The notes: generated by a model from the letters alone, not told the origin. 64,000 nt of DNA from Aquimarina atlantica (GCF_000626715.1 NZ_AQRA01000007.1:186001-250000); one strand, 5' to 3'. Counted from the first letter of the stretch, positions 42,713-52,948 are shown. Numbers and translations are program-made.

Positions 42713-43642
42713 TTAATTAACTTCTGTTTTCTTTCGGGATCGTATTACAAAATACAAGCCAACAATAATAAAAGGAATACTAAGCCATTGTCCTGTTGAT
42801 AGTATACCTAAAGCGTTTTCAAAACCTCCTTGACTTGCTTTAACGTATTCTACAATAAAACGTACTGTAAATATTAAGATCAAATACATTCCGAAAAGAA
42901 ATCCACTATTTTTTCGTTTATCAGTTTTCCAATAGATTAGCCATAAGATGATAGATACGAATATATATCCAAATGCTTCATATAATTGAGCTGGATGACG
43001 ATACGGAATAGCTTCTAGCAAGTTAGAGAATTTAGGGTTTTCTACGATTGCAGAATAGGCTTTATTAACACTATCCATTCCGGTTTCTTTTAAAGCTTCT
43101 CTTTTACTAATACCATCGCGTATAAACTTTACTCCAAAAAAAGAATCACCAGATTCTTTTCCAATAATCTCAGAGTTAAAGAAATTACCCAATCGAACAA
43201 AAATACCTCCAAATGCTGCCGGAATAGTAACTCTATCTAAAACCCAAAGCGGATGTTTATGTAATACTTTTTTAGAGTAATAGTACATTGCAATTATAAA
43301 AGCAATAGCAGCTCCATGGCTCGCTAATCCCTGAAAACCTATAAACTCAAACGCTGGCTTAAACCTGAAAGGTAAAAGAATTTCTAAAAGATTGTTCTTG
43401 TAATAATCCCAGTCATAAAAAAATACATGTCCCAACCTGGCGCCTAATAACGTACCGATAACGGCATATATAAATACAGAATCTAGCTTTTCCATAGAGA
43501 TATTCTCCCGGATATAGATTTTTTTCATTAGGTACCATCCTAGTGTAAAAGCAATTACAAACATTAAGCTGTAAAAACGAATAACAAAAAAGCCGAGATC
43601 TATTCCCTCAACTGGATTCCAGATAATTTTTGTAAATATCAT
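42713..43642 (-). CDS. lgt: prolipoprotein diacylglyceryl transferase
   Basis: Transfers diacylglycerol from phosphatidylglycerol to the lipobox Cys of prolipoproteins, the first step in lipoprotein maturation; the many lipoproteins in this window depend on it. The 309-aa polytopic protein carries GARLGHVFFYDWDYY, FQGLASHGAAIA, RLGNFFNSEIIGK and YRHPAQLYEAFGY, all Lgt hallmarks. It is about 20-40 aa longer than E. coli Lgt owing to an insert after GVKFIRDG. Part of the minus-strand run downstream of yidD. Confidence 0.94.
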   Translation of the reverse strand: MIFTKIIWNPVEGIDLGFFVIRFYSLMFVIAFTLGWYLMKKIYIRENISMEKLDSVFIYAVIGTLLGARLGHVFFYDWDYYKNNLLEILLPFRFKPAFEFIGFQGLASHGAAIAFIIAMYYYSKKVLHKHPLWVLDRVTIPAAFGGIFVRLGNFFNSEIIGKESGDSFFGVKFIRDGISKREALKETGMDSVNKAYSAIVENPKFSNLLEAIPYRHPAQLYEAFGYIFVSIILWLIYWKTDKRKNSGFLFGMYLILIFTVRFIVEYVKASQGGFENALGILSTGQWLSIPFIIVGLYFVIRSRKKTEVN

Positions 43643-43759
43643 GCGTGAGTTTTATTTTTTAAAAGTAAATATAGGTATTTATATGAGAAACGTATTACAT
43701 ATTCATATATTGAAAAAATGACCACATGTTTTATAAATACAATTATGATGAAAGGAGCT

Positions 43760-44032
43760 TTATGATTCACTTTTCACAGATTCATTTTCAACATCTGGAA
43801 CAGGATCATATCCACTTCCTCCCCAGGGATGACAGCTAAAAATACGCTTAATTGAAAGCATTCCTCCTTTAAAAAGCCCATGTTTTTGTAATGCTTCAAG
43901 AGTATAATGTGAACAAGTAGGATGATAACGACAGGTAGCAGGAGTTAACGGTGATATCAGATTTTGATATAGCTTAACCAATACCACAAATGGAAATATT
44001 AAAATTTGTTTTATGGTCGTCTTAAAAGCCAA
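43760..44032 (-). CDS. yidD: membrane protein insertion efficiency factor YidD
   Basis: A 90-aa small basic protein with an amphipathic/hydrophobic N-terminus ([18 protein letters not shown]) and the invariant [22 protein letters not shown] and [13 protein letters not shown] motifs. It aids YidC-dependent insertion. It starts 6 nt after the cysS stop, so the two are cotranscribed. Confidence 0.94.
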   Translation of the reverse strand: MAFKTTIKQILIFPFVVLVKLYQNLISPLTPATCRYHPTCSHYTLEALQKHGLFKGGMLSIKRIFSCHPWGGSGYDPVPDVENESVKSES

Positions 44033-44038
44033 AATAGT

Positions 44039-45535
44039 TTAATTTAATGAAAAGCTAGTGCCATCCCGTCCATCCTTAAGTTGAATACCAATTTCTATAA
44101 GTTCATCTCTAATTTTATCACTGGTGGCAAAATCTTTATTAGCTCTTGCTTCTGCTCTTAAGTTAATCAATAATTCGATAGCTCCAGAAAGCTTATCACT
44201 TATATCTGAAGCAGTTTCGTTTATATTCACTAATCCAAGAACGTCAAAAACAAAATCATGTATAGTTTTACGTAATAATTCAAGATCAGCTGCAGAAATT
44301 GTAGCCTTTTGTTCTTTAATAGTATTCACAAACTTAACGGCATCAAATAACTTCGCAATTAAGATAGGACTGTTAAAATCATCATTCATTGCATCATAGC
44401 ATTCCTGTCTCCAGTTTTGCACATTAAATCCTTCGGTAGCTGAGCTAGTGGATAGTTTGTCGATAGTTTGTATTGCATCTATCAATTTATAAAATCCTTT
44501 TTCAGAAGCTTCTAATGCATCATTAGAAAAATCCAAAATACTCCTGTAATGCGCCTGAAGCATAAAAAACCTAACAATGGTAGGATCAAATGGCTTACTT
44601 AAAAAGTTATTGTTTCCCGAAAATAATTCTCCCGGAGATATAGTATTCCCTGTTGATTTAGACATTTTTTTACCATTAAGAGTAAGCATATTGGCATGCA
44701 TCCAATAATTTACAGGAGTTTGACCACAAGCGGCTTCTCCCTGTGCAATTTCACATTCGTGATGAGGAAATTTTAAATCCATCCCTCCTCCATGAATATC
44801 GAATCGCTCTCCTAGGTATTTAGTACTCATTACAGTACACTCCAGATGCCAACCAGGGAAACCATCACTCCACGGAGATGGCCAACGCATAATGTGCTGA
44901 GGTTCTGCTTTTTTCCAAAGCGCAAAATCCTGAGGATTTTTTTTGTCACTTTGAGCAGATAACTCCCGGGTATTTGCAATCATATCCTCTAGATTACGTC
45001 CACTTAACTTTCCGTAATGATTGGTATCATTAAATTTTTGAACATCAAAATAGATAGAACCATTAGATTCGTATGCAAAACCATTATCAATAATGGTTTT
45101 GATAATTTCAATTTGTTCTACGATATGTCCAGTAGCTGTAGGCTCTATACTTGGCGGTATTGCATTAAATTTAGACATCACATGATGAAAATCTAAGGTA
45201 TATCGCTGTACGATTTCCATAGGTTCTAACTCCTCTAATCGTGCTTTTTTAGCTACTTTATCCTCACCTTCATCTGCATCATTTTCGAGATGACCAGCAT
45301 CAGTAATATTTCTAACATAGCGAACTTTATACTCCAGATGTCTCAGGTATCTAAATACTAAATCAAAAGAAATAAATGTACGACAGTTTCCTAAGTGTAC
45401 ATTGCTATAAACCGTAGGGCCACATACATACATTCCTATATTACCTTCTATAATAGATTTAAATGTTTCTTTTTGACCTGAAATGGAATTATAAATTTTT
45501 AATTCCTGAGTTTTATACAACGAAGTTGCTGCCAT
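44039..45535 (-). CDS. cysS: cysteinyl-tRNA synthetase
   Basis: Class I synthetase, 498 aa. HIGH-type motif HLGN in [19 protein letters not shown] (the first Cys is a zinc ligand), the zinc region [10 protein letters not shown] and [14 protein letters not shown], and the KMSKS loop [14 protein letters not shown]. The C-terminal helical domain ends with the usual region [20 protein letters not shown]. Upstream folE and downstream yidD and lgt are on the same strand. Confidence 0.95.
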   Translation of the reverse strand: MAATSLYKTQELKIYNSISGQKETFKSIIEGNIGMYVCGPTVYSNVHLGNCRTFISFDLVFRYLRHLEYKVRYVRNITDAGHLENDADEGEDKVAKKARLEELEPMEIVQRYTLDFHHVMSKFNAIPPSIEPTATGHIVEQIEIIKTIIDNGFAYESNGSIYFDVQKFNDTNHYGKLSGRNLEDMIANTRELSAQSDKKNPQDFALWKKAEPQHIMRWPSPWSDGFPGWHLECTVMSTKYLGERFDIHGGGMDLKFPHHECEIAQGEAACGQTPVNYWMHANMLTLNGKKMSKSTGNTISPGELFSGNNNFLSKPFDPTIVRFFMLQAHYRSILDFSNDALEASEKGFYKLIDAIQTIDKLSTSSATEGFNVQNWRQECYDAMNDDFNSPILIAKLFDAVKFVNTIKEQKATISAADLELLRKTIHDFVFDVLGLVNINETASDISDKLSGAIELLINLRAEARANKDFATSDKIRDELIEIGIQLKDGRDGTSFSLN

Positions 45536-45573
45536 GATGTAGAGTGATGCTTATGATTTTGTTGAAAATAAAA

Positions 45574-46251
45574 TTAAAAGGTAGTGTCTAGTTTGATATA
45601 GTCTAAAAATTCTCGTTTTACAGATTGCTCTTTAAATTTACCACCAAACTCGCTGGTAACCGTACTGCTTTCTATGTCTCTAATTCCTCGGGAATTAACA
45701 CATAGATGTTTTGCGTCGATAACACAAGCTACATCCTTTGTTCCCAGAACTACCTGTAAATCTTGAACAATTTGCATGGTTAAGCGCTCTTGTACTTGCG
45801 GACGTTTTGCATAATAATCAACAATACGATTCATTTTGGATAATCCAACTACAGTACCATTAGAAATATATGCTACATGGGCACGACCAACGATTGGGAG
45901 TAAATGATGTTCGCAGGTAGAATATACAGTGATGTTTTTCTCTACCAACATCTCTCCGTATTTATAATGATTGTCAAATGTAGAAGCATCTGGTTTTCTT
46001 TGAGGATGAAGGCCCGAAAAAATCTCATTTACAAACATTTTTGCTACACGTTGAGGAGTACCTTTAAGGCTATCATCTGTTAGATCTAGTCCCAAAGTTT
46101 CCATAATATGTTTTACATCTTCTTTAATCAAAGCAATTTTTTCGGCATCACTAAGTTTAAAGGCATCTTCTCTAAGAGGAGTGGTAGCGCTAGTAGCTAC
46201 ATGATTATCACCTAGCGCTTCAATAGCTTCGAGGGCCTTGTCAATTTTCAC
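45574..46251 (-). CDS. folE: GTP cyclohydrolase I
   Basis: Converts GTP to dihydroneopterin triphosphate, the first step of folate and pterin synthesis. The 225-aa protein has the zinc ligands in STCEHHLLPIVGRAHVAYI (Cys, His) and DAKHLCVNSRGI, plus KMNRIVDYYAKRPQVQERLT. The N-terminal 35 residues are variable, as usual. A -7 element TATCTTTG (plus-strand complement at 46341-46348) lies 90 nt upstream of the start. Confidence 0.95.
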   Translation of the reverse strand: MKIDKALEAIEALGDNHVATSATTPLREDAFKLSDAEKIALIKEDVKHIMETLGLDLTDDSLKGTPQRVAKMFVNEIFSGLHPQRKPDASTFDNHYKYGEMLVEKNITVYSTCEHHLLPIVGRAHVAYISNGTVVGLSKMNRIVDYYAKRPQVQERLTMQIVQDLQVVLGTKDVACVIDAKHLCVNSRGIRDIESSTVTSEFGGKFKEQSVKREFLDYIKLDTTF

Positions 46252-46476
46252 ACTTCAAAATTTTATAATTTATTAAAATTCTCATTTTTTTGTAACATAA
46301 ATAGAATCGTATTAATGAATACCTTCTATATTATGGTGTGCAAAGATACAATTTTGTTGTTTTACTTAGTAAAAGCTATGTTAAACAATTGTAGATATTA
46401 GTTTTCTTAGAGAAGTTCTGTATATTTAAGTCCCAAATTGAACTGTAACACACGAAAAATAAAGTTTTAACGTTAT

Positions 46477-47970
46477 ATGAAAATGGCAAAAGGATTACCT
46501 CAAATTTTGTTACTTTTTAGCATTCTTGTTTTTAAAAGTACATTTTTTTATGCTCAGGACTTTGATGTAGCTTGTAGAGCTGCTCAGCCTTTTTGTTCTG
46601 ATGCTTCTTTAGAATTGACTTTCCCTAATGTAACTGGTGATATGGATGGCCTTGGTGAAGTAGGTTGTTTAAATACTACTCCTAATCCGGCATGGTACTT
46701 TATTCGTATCGATCAACCAGGGGAATTGATTTTTGATATCCAGCAATGGGTGGATAGTAATGATAATAGTAATTTAGATAGAGGAGAAAGGCAGCTTGAT
46801 GTAGATTTTATTGCATGGGGTCCTTTCCCAACTTCATTTGTGAATTGTGATATCCTTTCTCAGGGATGTGATAATAATGGAGACGGAGATAATATACGTC
46901 CTGCAGAATGTGTAAATAATGTCGATGATCCAGATTATTATGTTAACAATATGGATAATACCAATATCATAGATTGTAGTTATGCAAGGACGCCGGATGA
47001 TGATATTTATATAGAAACATTAACGATACCTAATGCGCAATCTGGTGAGTACTACATTATTCTAATTACTAATTTTGCAGATGAGGCAGGAGTTATTCAG
47101 CTTCAGCAAACCAATCTTAATGAAGATAATGCAGGAACTACAGATTGTAGTATTTTAGAACCAGGTGTAGGACCTGATATTGCTACATGTGGTGAATTTC
47201 CGATTACTATAGAAGGCAGATTTCCCAGAGCTGTAACGTATCAATGGGCCAGAGCAGATGTGGGAACTACTAATTTTGTAAATGTTCCAGGGCCTCCTGG
47301 GGTAATACCATTTTTAGAAGTTACTACAGAAGGAGTGTATCAATTAAGAGGTTTTGATGAAACAGGAGCAGAGGTTCCTGATTCTCCCGATGATTTAGTA
47401 GTACTGGATGTTTCAGATGCTGTTGTTTCTGTAGGATATTCTATTGCAGAAGAATCTTTTGCAGGAGGGTATACTATTACGGCAGAAGTAGTTGCTGCTC
47501 CCGATGTAGAAGCTGCAGGGTTTGATGATTTTGAGTATAGACTTGACCGGGATATAGGAAATGGCTTTTTAGAATATAGACCTTTTCAATCTTCACCAAT
47601 ATTTACTAATGTTCCGCCAGGAGATTATTTTATTACAGCCAGATATGCAAATTGCCCTGCTAGTGAAGAAATATCTGATGTTATTATGATCTTAGGGTAT
47701 CCAAAATATTTTACCCCAAATGGGGATGGTTTTCACGACACCTGGAGCCTGATTAATATCGAAGACCAGCCTACCGCACTAATCTATATATTTGATAGAT
47801 ATGGTAAGCTGTTAAAACAGCTAAGAGCAGGAGGCCCGGGGTGGGATGGTACTTATAATGGAAAAAATATGCCTTCTTCAGATTATTGGTTTAGGGTAGA
47901 GTTTAATGAACCCAGAGATCCGAATATGCGACGGAGAGTTTTTGCAGGTAACTTTTCGTTGATACGATAA
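46477..47970 (+). CDS. secreted protein with T9SS type B sorting domain
   Basis: A 497-aa exported protein (signal peptide about 1-26, STFFYAQ). The C-terminal 90 residues are the gliding-motility-associated/CHU_C type B sorting domain: YPKYFTPNGDGFHDTWSLINI, IYIFDRYGKLLKQL, GWDGTYNGKNMPSSDYWFRVEF and FAGNFSLIR. This targets the protein to the type IX secretion system. The N-terminal region begins DFDVACRAAQPFCSDASLELTFP, a cysteine-containing module seen in such surface proteins, followed by Ig-like strands. Specific role unknown; adhesion is plausible. Confidence 0.88.
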   Translation: MKMAKGLPQILLLFSILVFKSTFFYAQDFDVACRAAQPFCSDASLELTFPNVTGDMDGLGEVGCLNTTPNPAWYFIRIDQPGELIFDIQQWVDSNDNSNLDRGERQLDVDFIAWGPFPTSFVNCDILSQGCDNNGDGDNIRPAECVNNVDDPDYYVNNMDNTNIIDCSYARTPDDDIYIETLTIPNAQSGEYYIILITNFADEAGVIQLQQTNLNEDNAGTTDCSILEPGVGPDIATCGEFPITIEGRFPRAVTYQWARADVGTTNFVNVPGPPGVIPFLEVTTEGVYQLRGFDETGAEVPDSPDDLVVLDVSDAVVSVGYSIAEESFAGGYTITAEVVAAPDVEAAGFDDFEYRLDRDIGNGFLEYRPFQSSPIFTNVPPGDYFITARYANCPASEEISDVIMILGYPKYFTPNGDGFHDTWSLINIEDQPTALIYIFDRYGKLLKQLRAGGPGWDGTYNGKNMPSSDYWFRVEFNEPRDPNMRRRVFAGNFSLIR

Positions 47971-47971
47971 A

Positions 47972-48009
47972 AATACTGTTATACAAAAAAAATACTGTTA
48001 TACAAAAAA
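47972..48009. repeat. tandem duplication of 19 bp
   Basis: AATACTGTTATACAAAAAA occurs twice head to tail (47972-47990 and 47991-48009), abutting the terminator that follows the T9SS gene. It looks like a recent slippage duplication. Confidence 0.75.
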
Positions 48010-48040
48010 ACCGAGATTGTAGTATCTCGGTTTTTTTGTA
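48001..48040. terminator. bidirectional terminator between the T9SS and FadL-like genes
   Basis: TACAAAAAAACCGAGAT and ATCTCGGTTTTTTTGTA form a 17-bp stem with a 6-nt loop. Confidence 0.88.
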
Positions 48041-48054
48041 TGATAAATATTATT

Positions 48055-49569
48055 TTAGAAATTCATGCCAAAAGTGAATGTAAGATTTCGCATTTGGCTA
48101 TCTACAAGAGCTGCATTGTTAAATCCAGAATTAGGATAAAATTGTTCGGTGCGTTCTTGCTCACTGTAATCATAAGCAATATCAATTTTGAATTTCCCAA
48201 AAGAATATCCTGTTCCAACAGAATATCCTGTTTTTTCTCCAAGGATCAAATCGTTTTTATAAGGGCTTTCTTCAAAACGATATCCGCCTCTAATGCTCCA
48301 GTTTTCTACCCTCCATTCGGTACCTATTCTTATGGTAGATGCGCCTTGTAGGTTGTCATTAATTTCTCTATTAAGGTTAGAGAAGCTAATGTTTTCGTCA
48401 GAGCTTAATTTTGTTGTAGAATAATCTTTATAAGAGTAATCAAGGCTAATTAATCCATGTTGTTTAAATAATATAGCAATACTACCCGTTGCTTTTGCTG
48501 GTGTACGTAATTTATATTCTGGAAAAATATTGATAACATCGGGATCAACAATAGACCTCCCGTCTGTATCGCTAAATGTTTCGAGGCGCTGAGTGGTTTC
48601 TTCTTCGATGTAGTACCATGTAGGAGATTCAAAAGAAGCTCCTAAACGGATCATTTCGGATACTTTGGCAATACCTCCAATTTGAGCAGAAAACCCTCCA
48701 CCGGTAGTAGATAATTTATTGGTAAATGTTACTTCGTTAACATTACTACCTGCATTGTTATTTCCTTCAAAAAACTCAGTAACTCTGTCGTAATTAATAA
48801 AATGAGAATTAACATTAAACCCTACATAAAAAACTTGATTAATTTGCGCACCTCCATTTAAGGTGAATTTCCCATTTAGACCAGTACTTTCATAATAATA
48901 TTCCTGATCAAAAACACCAGGTGCAATATTCGAAAAATAAGAAGTGTTATTGGGGTTATCAACATCTGTTGCTTCTATAACAAAAGCTTCGCGACCCAGG
49001 AATGCTTGCTGAGTAGCATACCCTTCGGATTCTCCAAGAAAACTATAAAGCTGGTCTATAGATTCTCCCGATCTTCTCGAAATCAAATCGAGAGGTAGTC
49101 CTTGTGCTTCGGCAAGAAAAAAGTTATCGATAGAATTAGAACTTCTCCCGAAAGCAGCAAATTCATTAACATTATTTGCAGTTTGATCATACGCTAATCC
49201 TAAAGAAAGTTTATTAATGATCGCATCATCATTGTAATGATCGAAAATAAAAACGGCCCCTACCTGGTTAAAATTTAAATTTCTAGAATCACGATTGGCT
49301 AAACGATCAGAGTAATTTACATCGTTATCAATATGGCTTGTAGAAATGGTTACCGATCCATGAGAGTTTAAAAAAACGGCTGATCCCGCTGGGTTAATTT
49401 GCAGGGCAGACAAATCTCCGCCCAAGGCTCCAAAAGCACCACTCATGGCTCTGTAACGTGCAGTACCAAGGATATCTTGTTGTGAATAACGTAATGCATC
49501 GGTCATATCTTGAGCACTCATAAAAGACATAGATAGTACACCTATGAATAAGAATAGCTTTTTCATCAA
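48055..49569 (-). CDS. OmpP1/FadL/TodX-family outer-membrane transporter
   Basis: A 504-aa outer-membrane barrel with signal peptide (1-19, MSFMSAQ). The mature N-terminus DALRYSQQDILGTARYRAMSGAFGALGGDLSALQINPAGSAVF is the plug/hatch region of the FadL family with its NPAG motif. Many amphipathic strands follow, and the protein ends in FTFGMNF, a terminal aromatic typical of BAM substrates. FadL proteins take up long-chain fatty acids or aromatic hydrocarbons. Next to it on the same strand is a low-complexity lipoprotein gene (93 nt upstream). Confidence 0.9.
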   Translation of the reverse strand: MMKKLFLFIGVLSMSFMSAQDMTDALRYSQQDILGTARYRAMSGAFGALGGDLSALQINPAGSAVFLNSHGSVTISTSHIDNDVNYSDRLANRDSRNLNFNQVGAVFIFDHYNDDAIINKLSLGLAYDQTANNVNEFAAFGRSSNSIDNFFLAEAQGLPLDLISRRSGESIDQLYSFLGESEGYATQQAFLGREAFVIEATDVDNPNNTSYFSNIAPGVFDQEYYYESTGLNGKFTLNGGAQINQVFYVGFNVNSHFINYDRVTEFFEGNNNAGSNVNEVTFTNKLSTTGGGFSAQIGGIAKVSEMIRLGASFESPTWYYIEEETTQRLETFSDTDGRSIVDPDVINIFPEYKLRTPAKATGSIAILFKQHGLISLDYSYKDYSTTKLSSDENISFSNLNREINDNLQGASTIRIGTEWRVENWSIRGGYRFEESPYKNDLILGEKTGYSVGTGYSFGKFKIDIAYDYSEQERTEQFYPNSGFNNAALVDSQMRNLTFTFGMNF

Positions 49570-49662
49570 TTTTTTAAATTTTGAATTACAGAATACCTCA
49601 AAAATAAGTAAGATATTTGGGAAAGTTATCTAACAATTGTTATAAGGTTTGAATTAAGTTTT

Positions 49663-50772
49663 TTAGTTTCTTCCGCGACTTCTGCTGCCACCACGACTTC
49701 CGCTACTTCTGGATCTACTACTGCTTCCTGATCGTGAATACCCACTGCTGCGAGGTACACTACTTCTTGAATACCCAGAGCTTCTACTTCTTGAAGAATT
49801 ATTCGACGAAGGAGAGTATCCTCTACTTCTGGTCGAATTACTTCTGGATCTTGTCGTAGTTGCTGGTCTGGAGTATCTTGTCGAATTACTTCTTCCTACC
49901 GAAGATGATCGTGAACGAGAATATGTATTATTTGAAGACCTGGATCTGTTGTAATAATTGTTTGATGAAGATCGCGTTCTTCTTGCGGCATCAACTCTTC
50001 TGCTGCTATACCCTTGCCTGCTTCTGCTATAAGTTGAAGATCTTCGCGACCTGGTGTTGTATTTTGAATTATTATAAGCTCTTCGACTTCTGGTAGAGTA
50101 TGCATAAGAGTTTCTTGCACTTCTGTTATATGCTCTATAACGAGATCTCCCATAGTATGGATACCTGTTATAATATGGGCGATGATATCCTCTGTAGTAT
50201 CCTGCATAACCTCCATAAAAGTAAGGAGGGCAATAGTAACCACCATACCAGTAAGGATTACCCCAACCAAATCCCCATCCAGGGCCATTCCATCCCCATC
50301 CGGCGTTCCATCCCCATCCATTGCCGTACCAACCATTCCATCCCCATCCGGAGTTCCATCCCCATCCAGGACCCCAGTTATTCCAACCGGTATTGTAAAG
50401 ATTAACGCTGATTTCTGTAGGGTTGCTGCCCCATGCTGGTTGTCCAACTTCGTAGTTTAATGCAGTGGCAGTTGTGTCTGCAGCATCATACCCTTCGCTA
50501 GAATAAGAATCAATATCAGTAAAAATTACATCTTCCTCAATTGCAGTATCGATTTGTGCAGATTTTTCAGAAAAATAACTAGAATAATAATTAGATTTTT
50601 TATCTGTATTATTAGGTTGGGTCTCAATGTTTTTTTGGCTTCCTGCGTCACCATAAATACCATCTCTGTAAGGAGTATATTCATATGAGCCACAAGATGT
50701 CAACATAAGGATGGCAGCCAAAAGTAAAAAACCTAAAGCTCCACTTTTCTGAAAATAATTTTTAAGTCGCAT
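49663..50772 (-). CDS. low-complexity lipoprotein: Gly-Trp segment and Arg-Ser-rich tail
   Basis: A 369-aa lipoprotein (lipobox LTSC, Cys27). After an acidic stretch of about 90 residues comes a Gly/Trp/Asn block (GWNNWGPGWGWNSGWGWNGW type, about 128-175), a Tyr/Gly/Pro block (about 175-210), then about 150 residues dominated by Arg, Ser, Tyr and Asn in RSRS-type runs, giving a very basic C-terminus. Such flavobacterial proteins have been labelled vitellogenin-like purely for composition. Divergent from proS and upstream of a FadL-like porin gene. A surface or wall-binding role is a guess. Confidence 0.75.
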   Translation of the reverse strand: MRLKNYFQKSGALGFLLLAAILMLTSCGSYEYTPYRDGIYGDAGSQKNIETQPNNTDKKSNYYSSYFSEKSAQIDTAIEEDVIFTDIDSYSSEGYDAADTTATALNYEVGQPAWGSNPTEISVNLYNTGWNNWGPGWGWNSGWGWNGWYGNGWGWNAGWGWNGPGWGFGWGNPYWYGGYYCPPYFYGGYAGYYRGYHRPYYNRYPYYGRSRYRAYNRSARNSYAYSTRSRRAYNNSKYNTRSRRSSTYSRSRQGYSSRRVDAARRTRSSSNNYYNRSRSSNNTYSRSRSSSVGRSNSTRYSRPATTTRSRSNSTRSRGYSPSSNNSSRSRSSGYSRSSVPRSSGYSRSGSSSRSRSSGSRGGSRSRGRN

Positions 50773-50786
50773 ATCTTCTTATTTTA

Positions 50787-50827
50787 TTGTTGAACATTAC
50801 AAATTTAGTTAGTTTTGCGCTAACTAA
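50787..50827 (+). promoter_or_regulatory. proS promoter with overlapping dyad
   Basis: TTG (50787-50789), 20 nt, TAGTTTTG (50810-50817). The dyad TTAGTTAG (50805-50812), 7 nt, CTAACTAA (50820-50827) covers the -7 box and the predicted start point, so it could be an operator or a hairpin at the very 5' end of the transcript. Confidence 0.65.
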
Positions 50828-50871
50828 ATTATATTTAACAGAGCCACAACATTTGTGCCAAATAGGAGTTT

Positions 50872-52350
50872 ATGAGTAAGAATTTAACAAAGCGTAGCGA
50901 AGATTATTCGAAATGGTATAACGAATTGGTCGTTAAGGCCGACCTGGCCGAGAATTCGGCAGTAAGAGGATGTATGGTGATCAAACCATATGGATATGCT
51001 ATTTGGGAAAAAATGCAGGCAGAATTAGATAAAAAATTTAAAGAAACAGGGCATCAAAATGCTTATTTTCCATTATTTGTACCTAAAAGTTTATTCGAAG
51101 CAGAAGAAAAAAATGCTGAAGGATTTGCAAAAGAGTGCGCAGTAGTTACTCACTATAGATTAAAAACTGACCCAGAAGATAGTTCTAAATTAATTGTGGA
51201 CCCTAAAGCTAAGTTAGAAGAAGAATTGATTGTGCGTCCAACTTCTGAGGCTATTATATGGAATACATATAAAGGGTGGATACAGTCATATAGAGATTTA
51301 CCTTTGTTAGTGAATCAATGGGCTAATGTAGTACGATGGGAAATGCGTACCAGGCTATTTCTTCGAACTGCAGAGTTTTTATGGCAGGAAGGGCATACTG
51401 CTCATGCCACAAGACAAGAAGCAATTGCTGAGACTGAGCAAATGAATAATGTATATGCAGATTTTGCAGAGCAGTTTATGGCTATTCCTGTAATAAGAGG
51501 AAGGAAAACAGAGAGTGAGCGTTTTGCCGGAGCAGAAGATACGTATTGTATCGAGGCACTAATGCAAGATGGAAAAGCATTACAGGCAGGTACTTCACAC
51601 TTCTTAGGGCAGAATTTTGCAAAAGCTTTTGATGTGAAATTTACATCAAAAGAAGGTAAATTAGATTATGTCTGGGCTACTTCGTGGGGAGTTTCTACTC
51701 GCTTAATGGGAGCTTTAATTATGACTCATAGTGATGATAACGGCTTGGTACTGCCACCTAACTTGGCTCCTATTCAAGTAGTGATTGTTCCTATATATAA
51801 GGGAGAAGAGCAATTAAATCAAATTTCTGAAGTTGCTAATGCATTAGTCGCTGACTTAAGATCTAAAGGGATTTCTGTTAAGTTTGATAATAGAGATACA
51901 CATAGACCTGGGGCTAAATTTGCTCAATATGAGTTACAGGGAGTTCCTCTTAGGATTGCAATAGGGCCTAAGGATTTAGAAAAAGGAACTGTAGAACTTG
52001 CTCGTCGTGATACGTTAACAAAACAATTTGTTGCTAAAGATGAAGTTGTTGCAACTATAGAATTGTTACTTGTAGAGATTCAGGAAAGTTTGCATCAAAA
52101 AGCAACTCAATATAGAGATGAACATATCACAGAAGTAAATTCTTTTGATGAATTTAAAGATGTTTTAGAGAATAAAGGAGGGTTTATTTCGGCGCATTGG
52201 GATGGTTCTGCAGAGACAGAGCAAAAAATAAAGGAGCTTACTAAAGCTACAATACGATGTATTCCTTTTGATGCAAAAGAAGAGGAAGGAAGCTGTGTTT
52301 ATAGTAATAAGCCATCAAAAATGAGGGTGTTATTTGCTAAGGCATATTAA
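50872..52350 (+). CDS. proS: prolyl-tRNA synthetase (eukaryote/archaea-like form)
   Basis: Class II synthetase, 492 aa. The N-terminus [36 protein letters not shown] and the lack of the 180-aa editing insert between motifs 2 and 3 mark the eukaryote/archaeon-like ProRS. Motif 2 is [31 protein letters not shown]; motif 3 is [22 protein letters not shown]. The C-terminal zinc-binding-like extension is present ([22 protein letters not shown]). It is followed by two tRNA-Glu genes and rpsT, with a separate promoter between. Confidence 0.95.
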   Translation: MSKNLTKRSEDYSKWYNELVVKADLAENSAVRGCMVIKPYGYAIWEKMQAELDKKFKETGHQNAYFPLFVPKSLFEAEEKNAEGFAKECAVVTHYRLKTDPEDSSKLIVDPKAKLEEELIVRPTSEAIIWNTYKGWIQSYRDLPLLVNQWANVVRWEMRTRLFLRTAEFLWQEGHTAHATRQEAIAETEQMNNVYADFAEQFMAIPVIRGRKTESERFAGAEDTYCIEALMQDGKALQAGTSHFLGQNFAKAFDVKFTSKEGKLDYVWATSWGVSTRLMGALIMTHSDDNGLVLPPNLAPIQVVIVPIYKGEEQLNQISEVANALVADLRSKGISVKFDNRDTHRPGAKFAQYELQGVPLRIAIGPKDLEKGTVELARRDTLTKQFVAKDEVVATIELLLVEIQESLHQKATQYRDEHITEVNSFDEFKDVLENKGGFISAHWDGSAETEQKIKELTKATIRCIPFDAKEEEGSCVYSNKPSKMRVLFAKAY

Positions 52351-52377
52351 GGGTTTTAGAAAAAAATAAAATAACAC

Positions 52378-52407
52378 TTGCAGCATTAAAAAATAGTTGT
52401 ATTTTTG
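52378..52407 (+). promoter_or_regulatory. promoter of the tRNA-Glu/rpsT unit
   Basis: TTG (52378-52380), exactly 19 nt, TATTTTTG (52400-52407): a perfect match to the Bacteroidetes primary sigma consensus, about 20 nt before the first tRNA. Confidence 0.8.
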
Positions 52408-52427
52408 CATCCGCAATTAGACAACAT

Positions 52428-52499
52428 GGCCCGTTCGTCTATCGGCTAGGACGCCAGGTTTTCATCCTGGTAAGAGGGGTTCGATTCCCCTACGGGCTA
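52428..52499 (+). tRNA. tRNA-Glu(TTC), copy 1
   Basis: Full cloverleaf of 72 nt: acceptor GGCCCGT/ACGGGCT with a G1-U72 wobble, D arm GTCTATCGGCTAGGAC, anticodon stem CCAGG/CCTGG with loop TTTTCAT (anticodon TTC), T loop TTCGATT, discriminator A. CCA is not fully encoded. Confidence 0.96.
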
Positions 52500-52566
52500 C
52501 AATAATGAAATTAATTGCAAATTTAAAGTGAAAGCTATAAATTTGCAATCCTTGAAAAGGGAAAAT

Positions 52567-52638
52567 GGCCCGTTCGTCTATCGGCTAGGACGCCAGGTTT
52601 TCATCCTGGTAAGAGGGGTTCGATTCCCCTACGGGCTA
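52567..52638 (+). tRNA. tRNA-Glu(TTC), copy 2
   Basis: Identical over all 72 nt to the copy at 52428-52499, 139 bp downstream. The 67-bp spacer shows no promoter of its own, so both are probably processed from one transcript that continues into rpsT. Confidence 0.96.
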
Positions 52639-52672
52639 CAAATTTTATAGTAAGAAATTTAATAGAAGAGAG

Positions 52673-52921
52673 ATGGCAAATCATAAGTCAGCATTAAAAA
52701 GAATCAGAAGTAACGAGACAAAACGTCTTAGAAACAGATATCAGCATAAAACTACGCGTAATGCTATAAAAAAATTACGTGAGTCTGATAAGAAAGAAGC
52801 AGAGACTTTGTTTCCTACAGTTGTTTCTATGCTTGATAAGTTAGCTAAGAATAATGTTATTCATAAGAATAAAGCTGCTAACTTAAAATCACAATTAGCA
52901 AAACACGTAGCTGCGCTTTAA
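52673..52921 (+). CDS. rpsT: 30S ribosomal protein S20
   Basis: An 82-aa very basic helical protein with the S20 pattern [34 protein letters not shown] and the C-terminal [19 protein letters not shown]. Binds 16S rRNA early in 30S assembly. It lies 34 nt after the second tRNA-Glu, so it is probably cotranscribed with the tRNAs. Confidence 0.95.
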   Translation: MANHKSALKRIRSNETKRLRNRYQHKTTRNAIKKLRESDKKEAETLFPTVVSMLDKLAKNNVIHKNKAANLKSQLAKHVAAL

Positions 52922-52948
52922 GTAGCTGTACTTTTATTATAATATTAA

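Noticed and set aside
49896-50460. Repetitive frames (183, 101 and 92 aa) over the Gly-Trp block
   Set aside because: They mirror the low-complexity lipoprotein gene in other frames; only that frame has a lipobox and a sensible start.
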